This document shows, piece after piece, positions 12,229 to 24,039 of a stretch of DNA of 64,000 bases. The notes under the pieces were generated by a model. The model saw only the letters and a list, made by a program, of their open reading frames with translations, was not told where the DNA came from and ran no database searches. Position 1 is the stretch's first letter; each line of letters starts with the position of its first letter. This stretch comes from Elephas maximus indicus (Eukaryota > Chordata > Mammalia > Proboscidea > Elephantidae), in the NCBI RefSeq assembly GCF_024166365.1, contig NC_064831.1:50035768-50099767 (forward strand). Direction: 5' to 3'. A program made the translations under genes and the position numbers.

Positions 12229-12517
12229 TTTTTTTTTAAGCGTTTTATATACAACTTTGATTTAAAATGAGGAGGGTTCAGTTTGGTGGATTCTTGTCAT
12301 TAAAAATTACATTTGACATCTAGTCACACTTACAGTGAAATTTCCCCACGTAAGGTGGTGAAAGTCACTTCAATTGGTGTTATTATGAGAATACTGGACG
12401 GAAGGACTTGGCCAACTGAAAAACCACAAAGAAATGGGAAATGCCAGTTGTTACAGCCCTGCCTTCCTGGTCCTCTGATCCAGGGTACTTTGAATACCTA
12501 AACTAAACTAAACTAAC

Positions 12518-12666
12518 ACACTGCTGTGGAGTCGATTCCAACTCATAGCGACCCTATAGGACAAAGTAGACCTGCCCCATAGGATTTCCAAGGAACGGCT
12601 GATGGAGTCAAACTCCCGACCTTCTGGTTAGCAGCCAAACGCTTAACCACTGTATCACCAGGGCCA
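12518..12666 (-). repeat. AfroSINE
   Basis: Reverse copy, tail (gtggagtcgattccaactca) to head (ccactgtatcaccagggcc). Confidence 0.92.
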
Positions 12667-13208
12667 GCAGTTAGAAAGGCCCACCAATCAGGGAAATAAA
12701 TAATAGTAACTTACAACTCCTGGCTTACATCACACTCAGTGTCCTTGATCAGCTGTTTCAATAAATCTGGTATATTCTTTATTTCGTTCTCTTTACTCTC
12801 ATACTAACATGTTCATTAAAAAAGTCAGCACATCCTTGAGTGTAGAATTATAAGAATATATTAAGAGCAATTCCATGGAAGCAGTTGAAAACCTAGAAGA
12901 AATGGCTATTTTCTAGAAAAATATGAATGACTAAAATTGACCTAGATTACTAAAAGTCATTGGAGCGCACATTTTAAAAATGTACATTACTAAGTCATTG
13001 AATTTTATAGTAAGCAAATTATGCCTCGAGAAAGCTGAGCTTAAAGTTTGGAAAAAAAAAATCTGATTTATGGAACAGGACAAAACTTGAATAGGCCAGT
13101 TACCACAGAGTACATGGTAAAAATGACCAAAGATCTATCATTTTAAAAAGAACTAGAATTAAAGAGTTTCACAGCTGAGTTCTTTTTTGCCTTTACCAAG
13201 AAAAAAAC

Positions 13209-13366
13209 AAACTCAGTGCCATCAAGTTGATTCCGATTCATAGCAACCCTATAGGACAGGGTAGAACTGCCCCATATGAGTTTCCAAGGAGCGCCTGGCG
13301 GACTCAAACTGCCAATCCTTTGGTTAGCAGCCGTAGCACTTAACCACTACGCCATCAGGGTTTCCT
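13209..13366 (-). repeat. AfroSINE
   Basis: Reverse copy inside the old L1. The tail begins with 'gtgccatcaagttgattccg' and the head ends with 'cgccatcagggtttcc'. Confidence 0.92.
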
Positions 13367-13607
13367 CTTCCCTTTAAGGAACATATAATTCCTTTATAAT
13401 TCAAGACATTACAGACCATAGTAAAAAAAAAAAAAAAAAAAGTTGGAAAGCATTCCAATTCATTTCATGATTCCAACACAACCTGATTAAAAAATGGTAC
13501 AAAAATAGAAAACTATAGCTCGATTCCATTTAGGAATATAAATGCAAATTTTTACATCAGGTAATAGGAAACAGAATGTAGTAGTGTATCAAAATAACAA
13601 TGTCCTG

Positions 13608-13742
13608 TGACCAAGGACTCACAACGACTCACAGCAACCCTATAGGACAGAGTAGAACTGTCCATAGTGTTTCCAAGGAGCGGCTGGTGGATTCGAACTG
13701 CTGACATTTTGGTTCACAGCCAAGCTCTTTAACCACTGTCAT
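13608..13742 (-). repeat. AfroSINE
   Basis: Reverse copy inside the same L1. The words TGACCAA before it and TGACCAAA after it are compatible with a short target duplication. Confidence 0.88.
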
Positions 13743-13899
13743 CGACAGCAGTGGTATATGACCAAATAGGATTCATTCCAGAAATGTAGGGATAATTCAG
13801 AATTGGGAAGTTTCTCAGCATAATTTGTGACTTCGACAAACTAAGGGAGAAAAATAATATGATCAGTATCATTAGAGGCTCAAAAGGCTTTGGTTTTTC

Positions 13900-14407
13900 T
13901 CCAAAATATATGTTCTCTGCAGATATTGACTATTTCAGCCCAGAAACTCATCCTCTGAGTATCTGGGCAGTGACCTGACAGAGTCCAATGGTCTCATCCC
14001 AGTCTGTCAGCCCTTATGGCTTCAGAGGGTGGGAGGATTTGTTTTTTCTTCCAGTGAACATTGTGGTGCACAGATTTGAGTCCTGCAACAGCTGAAGACA
14101 CCAGCATGAGGACTACAATGTCATAAAGGGGAAGACAACTTGGAGAAAAATGACAACATGGGATACTGAGGCGGCGTCCAAGTGGTGGCCCCATCAGTCT
14201 GCGAGCTTTTTGCCCCCCTCCAGGCTTCCTCGGCCTCAGTCTGCTCGTTGGTGGCATGAGGAGCTATTTCCATGTCTCCTCTGTTAGGGTTCTGTCTGCT
14301 CCAGACTTAGATGGTCCATCAGCTTGGCTAACTTCTCTGAAAGATAACAGGGCAAGATTAACTGCACATTGATAAAAGTGAAATATTCAGCCTTTAAGAT
14401 GGCAGTT
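13900..14407. other. Intergenic unique DNA
   Basis: No gene or repeat recognised. The minus-strand 87-codon frame at 13994-14257 has no motif and is not called. Confidence 0.45.
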
Positions 14408-14606
14408 GTGGTCCCTGGGTGGTGTAAAACAGTTAACACTCTCAGCGGCTAACCAAAGCATTGGCGGTTCAAGTCCACCCAGAGGCACCTCAGAAGAAAG
14501 GCTTGGCAGCCTACTCCTAAAAACGAAACCATTGAAAACCCTGTGGAGCACAGTTCTACTCACATACATGGGGTCGCCATGAGTGGAAATCAACTCTACT
14601 CAGGGA
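14408..14606 (+). repeat. Composite AfroSINE subfamily
   Basis: Forward copy with head (ccctgggtggtgtaaaacag), B-box-like GTTCAAGTCC, the module 'ggcacctcagaagaaaggc' shared in reverse with 4077-4286, and tail (gtcgccatgagtggaaatc). Confidence 0.8.
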
Positions 14607-14877
14607 CCGTGAAGGTTGGAATTTTCCCCTGAGAGTTTGTCGTAGGTCAATATTTTTCTTCCATAAGAAGCCACCTTTTGACTTATAATTTAATGGTGAA
14701 GAGCATTCAGTAGGCAAGGTTTTGTTTTGCAGACAATTTTTACATAGTTTCTGGGTGTTTTGCATAAGATTTGTGTGTTTTACATACAATTTTGAAATGG
14801 TACACCTAAAGTAGCATTTACCAAAAGGAGAACAGAGTTCTCAAATGTTGATAAATCTTACATGTTAAAGACAAAAC

Positions 14878-14951
14878 GGATTTGCTTACCATTTCTGAGT
14901 AAGAGCAGCAAGCACCGTTGGCGAGGTCATCACTGCCCTAAGTACCCAATC
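14878..14951 (+). repeat. Local direct repeat, copy A
   Basis: About 74 bp that recurs with moderate divergence at 15650-15729. Both begin with 'ggatttgct' and end with 'catcactgccctaa' and 'cccaatc'. Copy A is followed directly by an AfroSINE. Confidence 0.7.
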
Positions 14952-15152
14952 TGGTGGCACCTGGTTAAGAACTTGGCTGCTAACCAAGAAAGGTTGACAG
15001 TTCTAACCCACCCAATGGCTCCAAGGGAGCAGAACTTGACAATCTGCTCCTGTAAAGACTACAGCCTAGAAAAGCCTATGGGGCAGTTCTACTGGGTCAC
15101 ATGGGGTCACTATGAGTCGAAAATCAACTAGAGGGCACTTAACAACAACACC
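14950..15152 (+). repeat. AfroSINE, long form
   Basis: Forward copy with head (tggtggcacctggttaagaa), middle module (gacaatctgctcctgtaaag) and tail (gtcactatgagtcgaaaatc) ending in 'cacttaacaacaac'. Confidence 0.9.
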
Positions 15153-16565
15153 ACGGTAAATATGAATAAAAAATCCTGAATTAAATAAAAGGCTCTATTC
15201 TCTATCGATGGAACAGAGCTTTAATATGTTGATGTGCACTGTGAATCCCCAAAAAACAGTATTGCATGCTTCAAACATGATTAACCTCAGCTGGCTTCTT
15301 TCCTCCCCGTCTTCTGTCTTCCCTCCCTCCCTACCTTCCTCCCTTCCTTGCTTCCTGCCTTCCTTCCTAGTGGGGTCCTAAAGAACTAGTATTTTTCAGG
15401 AGTACGTCGGAAAACACTAAATGCAAAATAGTAGCTTATGTGTAATGAACAATAAAAGCAGCCTTGTTCCAGAGTCACCCTGACTTTGTGTTTGCTTGTG
15501 TACATTGTTTAATTAAACCTTTTTTTTTCTCACGGTCACGTCAGAAGATAGTTTTCAAAGCTGACTATGCTCCTTCCACCTCGGGAGTTAAGTAAGGAAT
15601 GAGAACTGGGTGTGGGCAGCTCCAAAAAGCCCAGGCAGCCCACTGCGGTGGATTTGCTCAGCATTTCTGGGTAACAGCAACAAGCAACCCTCTGTGAGAT
15701 CAAGTCATCACTGCCCTAAATCCCCAATCATATCGGCTTCCTCTCCATAAACCAGTGGGGCAGCCGGCCACTAGACAGCCTAGGGGTTAAGCACAGGCTA
15801 TTGACCTCGGAGAAACGAGTTCTCACGTCATTAAACTCTCCGCTCAGCCCGATCACACCAGAGTGCCCCTGGAGCACTATTCAAGGGTTAGATGTTCCAC
15901 CTACGTTCCTGTGACACAAAATCAATATCTTTCCCCAGCTTGCATTTGCTTGGATTGTGTTTAACTACTAAATGGCTTGTAGAACACCAATCAGATTTAC
16001 TTTTTTTTGTATTGCAGCCTTGGAGTTATTTTTCTAATGAAGCCTTCTCTCAAGACAAGGTGTTTAGCATACTTTCACTTCCATTCAAACTTTTCCCCTC
16101 CTGTCCTCTTTATTGTTGCCTGTTGCAGGTCATCAATCCTTTATTCGTAATTCCAAAATCCAAAAAAGCTAGGACAAGTTTTAGCAGGACTCCTTTGGCA
16201 GCACAGCTTGATCCCAGCTGAGCTCATTTAACAGGAAAGTCTGACCTGAACTGACTGAGACCGTTAAAGATTGCAGTGACCATATTTAGAGTAAATATTC
16301 ATGTTTTGCTGTGGAAATAATTACATGTTTGATTAGGGGGTGTTGCCCTAGACCCCAAGGAATTTTTTAAGTAATAAATACTATATGAACTGAACTATCT
16401 TTCAAAAAAAAAAATTTTTTTTTGTTTTTTAAAAAAATAAAAAAAGCTTTGAAAATACCCAATTCCTAAAAATAACAAGCCCCGTGGGTTTTAGAAAAGG
16501 GGTTGTGAATCTTTATTTTCATTTTATTATTTTAAAAAAGATGTGTTTTTTAAAATGTACTGGTT
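15153..16565. other. Intergenic DNA with CCTT simple repeat
   Basis: Contains a pyrimidine-rich CCTT/CTTC tract at about 15297-15370, local repeat copy B at 15650-15729, and AT-rich runs at 16400-16445. The 109-codon plus-strand frame at 15892-16221 shows no recognisable domain. Confidence 0.5.
15650..15729 (+). repeat. Local direct repeat, copy B
   Basis: Partner of 14878-14951, separated by about 0.7 kb. This copy continues after 'cccaatc' into unrelated unique sequence. Confidence 0.7.
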
Positions 16566-16569
16566 TTAT

Positions 16570-16960
16570 TTACTCAGTGCTACTGTAACACAAATACCAT
16601 GAGTGGATGGATTTAAAGAATGGAAACTTATTTCCTCACAGTTAAGGAGGCTAGAAGTCCAAACTCAGGGCAGTGGCTCTAGTGGAAGGCTCTCTCTGTC
16701 AAACAAGGTCCTTTGTTCTTCCAGCTTCTAGAGCTCTAGCATGCCTCAGTTACTTGGTGATCTTCATATGGCATCAATCTTCCCCTGTTTGTGATTGCTT
16801 CTAGGTCTAATAAGCTCTTTTTATAACTCAGAAGTGGTTACAATTAGGACATATACTACACTGATATGATCTCATTAACATAACAAAGAAAATACTATTC
16901 CCCAAAGGGGTTATATCCACAGGTATAGGGTTAAAATCACAGTACTGTTAATACTTAGCT
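16570..16960 (-). mobile_element. MLT1-like ERVL-MaLR LTR fragment
   Basis: Antisense to the MLT1 pattern. It has 'ctcacagttaaggaggctag' and 'aagtccaaactcagggcag' and ends near 'ggttatatccacaggtat'. The sense copy at 23410-23884 shows the corresponding forward words. Divergent, so the family call is tentative. Confidence 0.45.
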
Positions 16961-17089
16961 TTGCAACATGTTTAGCCAAAATCTCAAGCTGATAACGGGG
17001 ATGTACAAAAAATTCTACTGCTAACACCATGCTTCTTGGTGACAAATTTAATGTTTTCCTCTGAGGTCAGGTAGAACTCAAGGATATCT

Positions 17090-17312
17090 GTTCAACACTG
17101 TACCGGCAGATGCTTCCCCTTTCAAGCTTGAGATGACTGCAGCCTTGAGCAACATCTGGATTTCAGCCTTGTGAGAGAGTCTGAGCCAGAGGATGCAGCT
17201 AAGCTATCCCCATATTCCTGACCCACAAAAACCGTGAGATAATATATGTTGTCTTAAGCCATTTAAGCTTTGAGCTAATTTGTTATGCAGCAATAGACAC
17301 GTAATAATACAG
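17090..17312 (+). mobile_element. MLT1-like ERVL-MaLR LTR 3' part
   Basis: Shows the MLT1 3' signature: 'gagatgactgcagccttgag', 'cctgacccacaaaaaccgtg', 'agataatatatgttgtctta' and 'ttatgcagcaatagacacgt'. It is an LTR remnant with no coding part. Confidence 0.75.
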
Positions 17313-19025
17313 GAGTCTACAAGAATGCTACTAGAACCAATGAGTGAGTTTAGCAAGGTCAGAAGATACAAAGTAACATAGAAAAATCCATTGTATTTCT
17401 TTATGCTAGCTATGTACAACTGGAAATTGAAACTTAAAAAAAACTGCCATTTACTTTAGCACCAAAAAATCATGAAATACTTAGATAAATTTCACAAATT
17501 ATGTGGAAGACCTATTTGTTTAGAATTATAAAACATTGCCAAGAGAAATTAAAGAAGATCTAAATAAAAGGGTAGATATACCATGTTCGTGGATGGGAAG
17601 AGTCAATATTGTTAAGATATCAACTACCCCCAAATTAATGTATAGATTCAATCTAAATCTTATCAGGAATTTTTCTAGAAATTGACAAACTTATTCTAAA
17701 ATTTATTAGAAATGCAAAGGACCCTAAAAAAAAAATCTTTGTGACTTTGGTTTGGGCGAATATTCCTTAGACAGGATACAAAAAGCATGTACCATTAAAG
17801 ACAAAAAAAAAAAAAAAATTGACAAAGTGGTTTTTATCAAAATTGAAAATATTTCCTTTTCAAAAAACACTGTTAAGCCAAAATGGCAAGTCACAAGCTG
17901 ACAGAAAGTATTTGCAAAACATATATCTTAATAAAGGACTTCTATTTGGAATATGTAAAGAACTCTTACAACTCATCAATAAGAATACAATTTGAAAATG
18001 GCCAAAAGATTTGAATAGACACTTTTCCAAAAAAGATAAACAAATAGCCAGTAAGCACATTAAAGTATTCTTAACATTATTAATTATTAGGGGAATATAA
18101 ATTAAAGTCAAAAGGAGATACCACTATACACTACACACCCACTGATTAAAAAGACTAACCGTACCAAGCATGATGCTTGGTAAAGTAAGGGTCAGCAAAA
18201 AAGAGGAAGAACCTCAACAAGACAGATTGACACAGTGGCTGCAACAATGGGCTCAAACATAGAAACGATTGTGAGGATGGTGCAAGACTGGGCAGTGTTT
18301 CGTTCTGTTGTACACAGGGTCGCTATGAGTCAGAACCGACTCAATGGCACCTAACAACACCAAACAACCATACCAAACATTGGTGAGGATATGGAGTAAT
18401 TGGAATTCTGACACATGAATGTAATGAGTACAGCCACATTGAAAAAGAGTTTGGTGTTTTCTGTTAAACACACATTTACTATACAACCCAGCAATCCTAA
18501 TTCTAGGTGTTTCCTCAAGAGATATGAAAACTCATGTCCACATAAAGATTTGTACACAAAGATTTATAACTGCTTTATTTATAAGAGCCAAAAATCTGGA
18601 AACAACTCAAGTGTCAATCCATAGGAAAATGAATTACTAATTTCTGTTATAGCCATTCAAAGGAATACTACTTAGCAATGAAATGGTAAAAACTACTTAT
18701 ACAATGTGGATGAATCTCAAAAGCACTATGCTAAGTGAAAGAAGCCAGACAGAGCACAAACTGTATGGTTCTATTTATATACAATCCTAAAATAGAAAAA
18801 GATAACTTACAGTTACAAGAAGGAGATTAGTAGCGGCCAGGAGTCAGCGTTAGGGGAGAGAAAGATAAAAGGGGCAAGAGGGACATTTTTGTGGTTATGG
18901 AAATGTCCACTATTCCTGTATTGGGTACTGATGGCACAGGTGAGTGCATTGTTAAAAATCACTAAACTACTTATTATGGATGCATTTTATTTTATATAAA
19001 TGATACCTCAATAAAGTTGATTCAG
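17313..19025 (+). mobile_element. Old L1 3' half split by an RTE tail
   Basis: Sense-orientation decayed L1 ORF2 and 3' UTR. Blocks such as 'ttgacaaagtggtttttatc', 'aaatagccagtaagcacatt', 'gcaatcctaattctaggtg' and 'atggatgaatctcaaaagc'-like words follow ORF2 order. The piece at 18165-18367 does not belong to it. Inactive. Confidence 0.85.
18165..18367 (+). mobile_element. RTE LINE 3' end nested in L1
   Basis: Matches the RTE 3' end also seen at 28355-28711 and 46213-48512: 'catgatgcttggtaaagtaa', 'ttgacacagtggctgcaaca', 'gactgggcagtgtttc' and 'ggtcgctatgagtcagaacc'. Flanking words aaccgtaccaa and aaccataccaa look like a target duplication with one mismatch, so it inserted after the surrounding L1. 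Confidence 0.9.
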
Positions 19026-19531
19026 AAGATAATTAACTATAGAGAAACACTTAAAAACTAGAAAATCAACTTTTTATCAGAGCAATCAAGATTCTCCCAA
19101 ATCTCACAAAAATAGTCCAAACACATCTAAAATAATTCTTTTTATCTACCACAGGCCTATAGGGACCAGGCAGGTAACATGGAAGTATTAAGTGGGCAGC
19201 ATAGAAGGAGCTGTAATAAACTTGAGAGTTTTTATCCCCAGATGAGCCCAGCAGCTCCTGGACTTCAGCCTGACATTGCTTTGCAAGAACTTAGTTGTTG
19301 TCAAATCGCCAGATATACCTGTGCTCAGAAACTACGCAAATTCTTGATTACAAGAAAATGCCCCAGGTTTTCTTGACCCCACATCTTTACTCATATGATT
19401 GCTTCTTCCTGTCTTCTCTTTACCTCTCCAGCTCTTCATTACCTCCTGAAAAAATACTGCCCAACCTCCAAGGTCGTCTCCAAACCCACATATTTTGAAG
19501 CTACACCAAACCAAAAAAATAAATAAATAAA
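19026..19531. other. Intergenic unique DNA
   Basis: No gene or repeat recognised. Opposite-strand open frames at 19295-19550 overlap and carry no motif. Confidence 0.45.
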
Positions 19532-19689
19532 CCAAATCCATTGCCATCAAGTTTATTCCTAGTCATAGTGACCCTATAGGACAAAGCAGAACTGCCCCAG
19601 AGGGTTTCCAAGAAGCAGATGATGGATTCAAACTGCTGACCTTTTGGTTGGCAGCCGTAGCTCTTAACCACTATGCCACCAGGGTTTCT
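19532..19689 (-). repeat. AfroSINE
   Basis: Reverse copy with tail (ccatcaagtttattcctagt) and head (ccactatgccaccagggttt). Confidence 0.93.
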
Positions 19690-19925
19690 GAAGCTACACC
19701 AGTTTGATGTAATTTCTTCCCATCCTGAGCTCTCATGTACTTATCTGGTGTTACTCATCCTGGTTGAGTTCACATGACAGTTATTTGGTGTATACTAAAT
19801 TCTCTGCCAGGCTGAGGTTCTTTGAAAGCAGGACTATGATTTTTTTTTTTTTTCATCTTTGTATCACCTTTGGGAACCTAGCTCAGAGCCAGCTACAGAG
19901 CAAATAAACATTTGTTCAATAAAAC
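19690..19925 (+). repeat. L2 LINE 3' end
   Basis: Shows the L2 3' signature in order: 'tttgaaagcaggactatg', 'catctttgtatcacctttg', 'cctagctcagagccagc' and 'aaataaacatttgttcaata'. Confidence 0.75.
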
Positions 19926-20379
19926 TGAAGTACTAAATAAGGCAGTACAGATAAAAAGTCTCGGAGTAGTTAAAAATGGAGAAATCAATGTGATCTGGAG
20001 TAGTCAGCGACGGCAAAGGTGTGGAGGTGGAAGATTCCTTCTGGATGAAGGTGTGGAGACAGGAGAGGCGCTAAAGCAGCCTGTCCTCCTCAGCATCTCT
20101 AGAAGGGTGAATGGGCAGAGAAAGTGCTCTCTGTGCCTGTGGCCGTTCTCAAGTGTCCAGGAAGCCACTCTGTAAGATGTGTCCTCTGGCTGTATTTTCA
20201 CTTCAGTCCATCTATGTATGAGGCAATAAATGATGAAGAAAGGAATAAAATGTTCTTCCCAAAATAACCTAATTTTCTTTAGATTCTGCCTTTCATCTAA
20301 ATCAAGTGATAATCTATGACAAACTTGGAATTCCATCCATTTATTCATTCTTTTACTTAGTCAATATTGATTAAGCAAC
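19926..20379. other. Intergenic unique DNA
   Basis: No gene or repeat recognised. The 114-codon minus-strand frame at 20004-20348 has no motif. Confidence 0.45.
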
Positions 20380-20548
20380 AATGGAAACCCTGGTGGTGTA
20401 GTGGTTAAGTGTTAGGGTTGCTAACCAAAAGGTTGGCATTTCGAATCCAACAGGTGCTCCTTAGAAACCCTACGGGGGCAGTTCTACTCTGTCCTGTAGG
20501 GTTGCTATGAGTCAGAATCAACCAGACAGCAACAGGTTTGGTTTGGTT
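20380..20548 (+). repeat. AfroSINE
   Basis: Forward copy close to the general pattern: head (ccctggtggtgtagtggtta), B-box-like TTCGAATCC, tail (ttgctatgagtcagaatcaa) and ending 'ggtttggtttggtttt'. Confidence 0.94.
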
Positions 20549-20576
20549 TTGCATTAAGCAACACTTACGGGTCAAA

Positions 20577-20745
20577 GTGGAAACTCTGATGGCATAGTGG
20601 CTAAGAGCTATGGCTGCTAACCAAAAGGTCGGCAGCTTGAATCCACGAGGCACTCCTTGGAAACTCTATGAGGCAGTTCTACTCTGTCCTGTAGGGTCGC
20701 TATGAGTCCTAATCGACTCGACGGCAATGGGTTTGGTGTTTTTGG
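20577..20745 (+). repeat. AfroSINE
   Basis: Second forward copy only about 30 bp after the previous one. Head (ctctgatggcatagtggcta) and tail (gtcgctatgagtcctaatcg) both present, ending in 'gcaatgggtttggtg'. Confidence 0.94.
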
Positions 20746-22650
20746 TATGGGCCAGAGTGGGTTAAGTGTAGCAGATATGGCATTGAATAAAACACAAGTA
20801 TCAGCCTTCAAAAGGTTCACAAACTAATGGTGAAGATGAGCTCTCAGTGCTAATCTAAGTTGAAAACTGCCCATTTTTCTGTTTAAAAAAACAGAGAGTA
20901 ATCGTAGAACCATCATGTTTCAGAGCAAATGGACACCTGCGTGCCCCTGGAGGCTGAGCTTAGCGGTAGTCATGTGTAAGACTAGAGCCATTCTTACCGT
21001 GTGGCTTTATAACGGTGCAGCAGGAACGCAGTCACCTCTTTATAATACTCCAAAGACAGGAAATGGATTAATGCAGGAAAACTAAGGGAATTTAAAACCA
21101 GCATTGTTAATATCTTCAGAAGAATTCAAGACATCATAGTCATAAAACTAGAACAGGCCAGTATTAAAAAGAAGCATCCAGAGTTTCTGGAAATTAAAAA
21201 CATGAGAGCCAGGATAAAGAGTAATTTAGATAGAAGAGCTGAATATCAGAAGGGATGTGACTAAAGTCCAATCTACAAAGGTAGAAGATTGAGCTGAGGA
21301 AATTTCTCAAATCACAATGCAAAAAAGACAAAGGGATGAAAAATTTAAAGGGAAGCAAGGGTCATGAAGAATAGTTCAAGTAGATCCAAAATCTATCCAG
21401 TAAGAATTCTGGGAAGAGGTAACAGAAAGAATGGAGGAAAACAAAGAAATTCTAAAAAGAATGGTCCCCTGAAGTGAAGAAAGATTTAAGTGATTAGATA
21501 GAAAGGGATGCTAAATATCTTATAGAAATATTAGGGGGCTGGGGAATGGGATACACAGCAATATATAGACATATCCTGGAGAAGTTTGTGACATTTGAGG
21601 GTAAAAGGAAACCCTTTTAAACTTCCAGTTTGTGTGTATTTGGGAGGAGGGGTATAAAAAGAGTATTTACTAAAGAATAATAATTTAACCCTCTTCAGAG
21701 TTTTTATCTGTAACTTCTAACACTAGAAGGCAATGGAAAACAACGTTTAGTAGGTGCTGAAAGGAAGAATTTTGAACTAAAACCCTATATCCAATCAATA
21801 AATAATTCACATATGTGGGGAAAATGAAGATTTTCTTAGACAAACTAAGACTTGAAAAGTTTAACTTTCTTCTTGTTGTGTGCCATCAAGTTGATTCCTA
21901 GTTATAGTGACCTTATATAACAGAGTAGAACTGCCCCATAATGTTTCGTAGGCTGTAATCTTACTCCCTGTCTAAATATATATATATATATATTCCAACA
22001 AAATAAAAAGCAAATTTAAGATAGAGGGAAAAATGAGTGGTAAGAAAACTGTGGTGAGCAAACCAGAAAAATTTACAATTTTTTCTAGAGATTTGTTAAT
22101 GATGTGGGTATAAATGCAATGCACACATTACTAAGGGTTTAAAATAGAGAAGCGTATTTTAAAAATCAATAATCTAGTAAGAATAAAAAAAAACACCATA
22201 TTATTTACGTAAAATTTCAAAGGTGTTGGAGAAAGCTATAGCTAGTGATTCATCTTCATTTCAGTAAGAAAAGTCCATTTGTTACAAATAGAGGACAGCC
22301 ACCAGTCAGATAGAAATAGGAAGTAGAACATCCAAATCTGTGGGACTAAGGGGTTAGAAAGCAGAAAACATGCAGTCAAACTGGCAAAAATCAAGAAGAA
22401 AAAAAGAAACTATAAGAAAGAAAACAATAAAATAGATAACAAGACAAAAATAATAAAATCAAACGTACTAAGGATCGTAATATATAAATTTCATTATTGA
22501 AAAAAAAGATAGACTCTCAAGGTGATTTTTTAAAACTCTAGCTTCAAGAGTCATACCTGAAACAAAGCAATTCAAAATAATTTAAAAATAAAACAATAAG
22601 CAAAAATACAGCAAGCGAATTCTACAGAAAAGAAATCGGATTAAACCAAA
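20746..22650 (+). mobile_element. Decayed L1/HAL1-like sequence
   Basis: A-rich sequence with words typical of old L1 or HAL1 5'/ORF1 regions in sense (aattcaagacatcatagtca, gagccaggataaagagtaat, ttagatagaagagctgaat, agtaagaattctgggaag). It is heavily mutated and has no long frame. Family and borders are uncertain. A TA dinucleotide run lies near 21977-21992. Confidence 0.5.
21874..21968 (-). repeat. AfroSINE tail fragment
   Basis: Reverse partial copy: tail (gccatcaagttgattcctag) and part of the middle (ggctgtaatctta). The tRNA-like head is missing. Confidence 0.85.
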
Positions 22651-22654
22651 TCAA

Positions 22655-23220
22655 AGTGAAGTCTACGCCTTCCATGGGACCAGGTCACTCCACTCCTAAG
22701 TATTTTCTCAAGAGAAGTGAAAGCATTCATTCATACAAAGAATTACACACAAATGTTCACAGCAGCTTTATCTATAAAGGCTGCAGACTGGAAACAACCC
22801 AAATGCCCACAAACATGGGATTAAACAGATTGTGGCATATCCATACAGTGAGCTACTGCTCATCACATACAACAATATTGATGAATCTTAAAGTAATTAT
22901 GCTGAGTGAAAAAAGCCAGACAATGAAAGCGTACATACTTTATGATTCCATTTAATACAGAATTTTTTTTAATGCAATCTAATCTATAGCGACAGAAAGC
23001 AGATTAATGGTTGCCCGGAGAGGGTGGAGAATAAGACAGGGAGGGACTTCAAAGGGGCACAAAGAAACTTGAGGGTGATGGATATGTTCATTACCTTGAT
23101 GTGGTAATGTTTCATGGATCCATACACATGTTAAAACTTATCAAATTGTAAACTTCAAGCATATTTTACGTCAATTACACCTCAATAAAACTGTTCTTAA
23201 AAATGTAAAAAAAAAAAAAA
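22655..23220 (+). mobile_element. Old L1 3' end
   Basis: Sense L1 terminal part with 'ctcctaagtattttctcaag', 'aatgttcacagcagctttat', 'ttgatgaatcttaaagtaat' and 'ctcaataaaactgttctta', ending in an A-rich tail at about 23207-23221. Confidence 0.85.
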
Positions 23221-23409
23221 AGATAAACATAGCTAGGGATCTCAACTTAGTTTAAACAAACAGAAGAGTGACGCTTTGATATTTCCACAAGATTTTTGCA
23301 TGAATTGCTAAAGTCACACACTTCTCTGCGGTCATTCTAAAACCACAGCCATTTTTAAACTCTTATGGTTTATGACACAGATCACACACCATGATGCAGG
23401 CTTGGTAAA
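23221..23409. other. Intergenic unique DNA
   Basis: Nothing recognised. Confidence 0.4.
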
Positions 23410-23884
23410 TGTGGAAGGCTGAATAATGGTCCTCCAAAAGACATCCGTGTCCTAATCTCTGGGACCTGTGAACTTGACTTTATATGGCAAAGCAAGGACT
23501 TTGCAGATGTGATTAAACTAAGGGTCTCGAGATGGGGAGAGTAGCCTGGATTATCAGGGTGAGGTATAAATGCAGTCATATGTATCCTTACAAAAGGGAA
23601 GCAGAGGGAGGTTTGACACGCACACAGTGACCATGGAGGCAGAGATTGGAATGATGCAGCCACAAGCCAAGGGATGTCAGCTGCCACCGGAAATTGGAAG
23701 AGGCAAGGAAGAGATTCTCCCCTAGAGCCCCTGCAGGGGGCGGGGCCTGAAAACACCCTGATTTTAGCCCACTGAAGCTGATTTTGGACTTCCAGCCTCC
23801 AGAACTGTGAGAGAATAAATCTGTGTTGTTTTAAGCCACCAAGTTTATGGTAATTTCTTATAGCCACCACAGGAAACCAGTACA
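23410..23884 (+). mobile_element. MLT1/MST-type ERVL-MaLR solo LTR
   Basis: A nearly complete LTR of about 475 bp starting TG and ending CA. Characteristic words are 'ggaaggctgaataatggtcc', 'gactttgcagatgtgattaa', 'ctggattatcagggtgag', 'cttccagcctccagaactgt' and 'aagccaccaagtttatgg'. The poly(A) signal-like AATAAA sits before 'tctgtgttgttttaagcc'. No internal coding sequence, so a solo LTR. The antisense 172-codon frame over it is fortuitous. Confidence 0.9.
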
Positions 23885-24039
23885 GTATGTCACTGTCCAA
23901 GTACTACACTGGAAACCAGCGCCTTGCCTATAACATCTCAGCGATGCAAAAAAAATAAATAAATTGGTGTTTCAAAGCCAAGCAAAGACATACTCACTCC
24001 GGGATTCAAAGAGACGCAGAGCAACTCCAATATTAAAAC

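Larger units (their letters stand above)
12820..13880 (+). mobile_element. Old L1 RT-region fragment split by two AfroSINEs
   Basis: Decayed ORF2 sequence before and in the reverse transcriptase domain. It includes 'cctagaagaaatggct' near 12892 and 'aggattcattccagaaatg' near 13769, the latter equivalent to the intact GFIPGMQG block of the young L1. The copy is interrupted at 13209-13366 and 13608-13742. Confidence 0.75.

Noticed and set aside
20380..20548. AfroSINE heads as tRNA genes
   Set aside because: They keep A- and B-box-like words but cannot form a full cloverleaf, and they continue into the shared RTE-like tail.
23382..23900. 172-codon minus-strand frame
   Set aside because: Lies antisense on an MLT1-type LTR. 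No motif.
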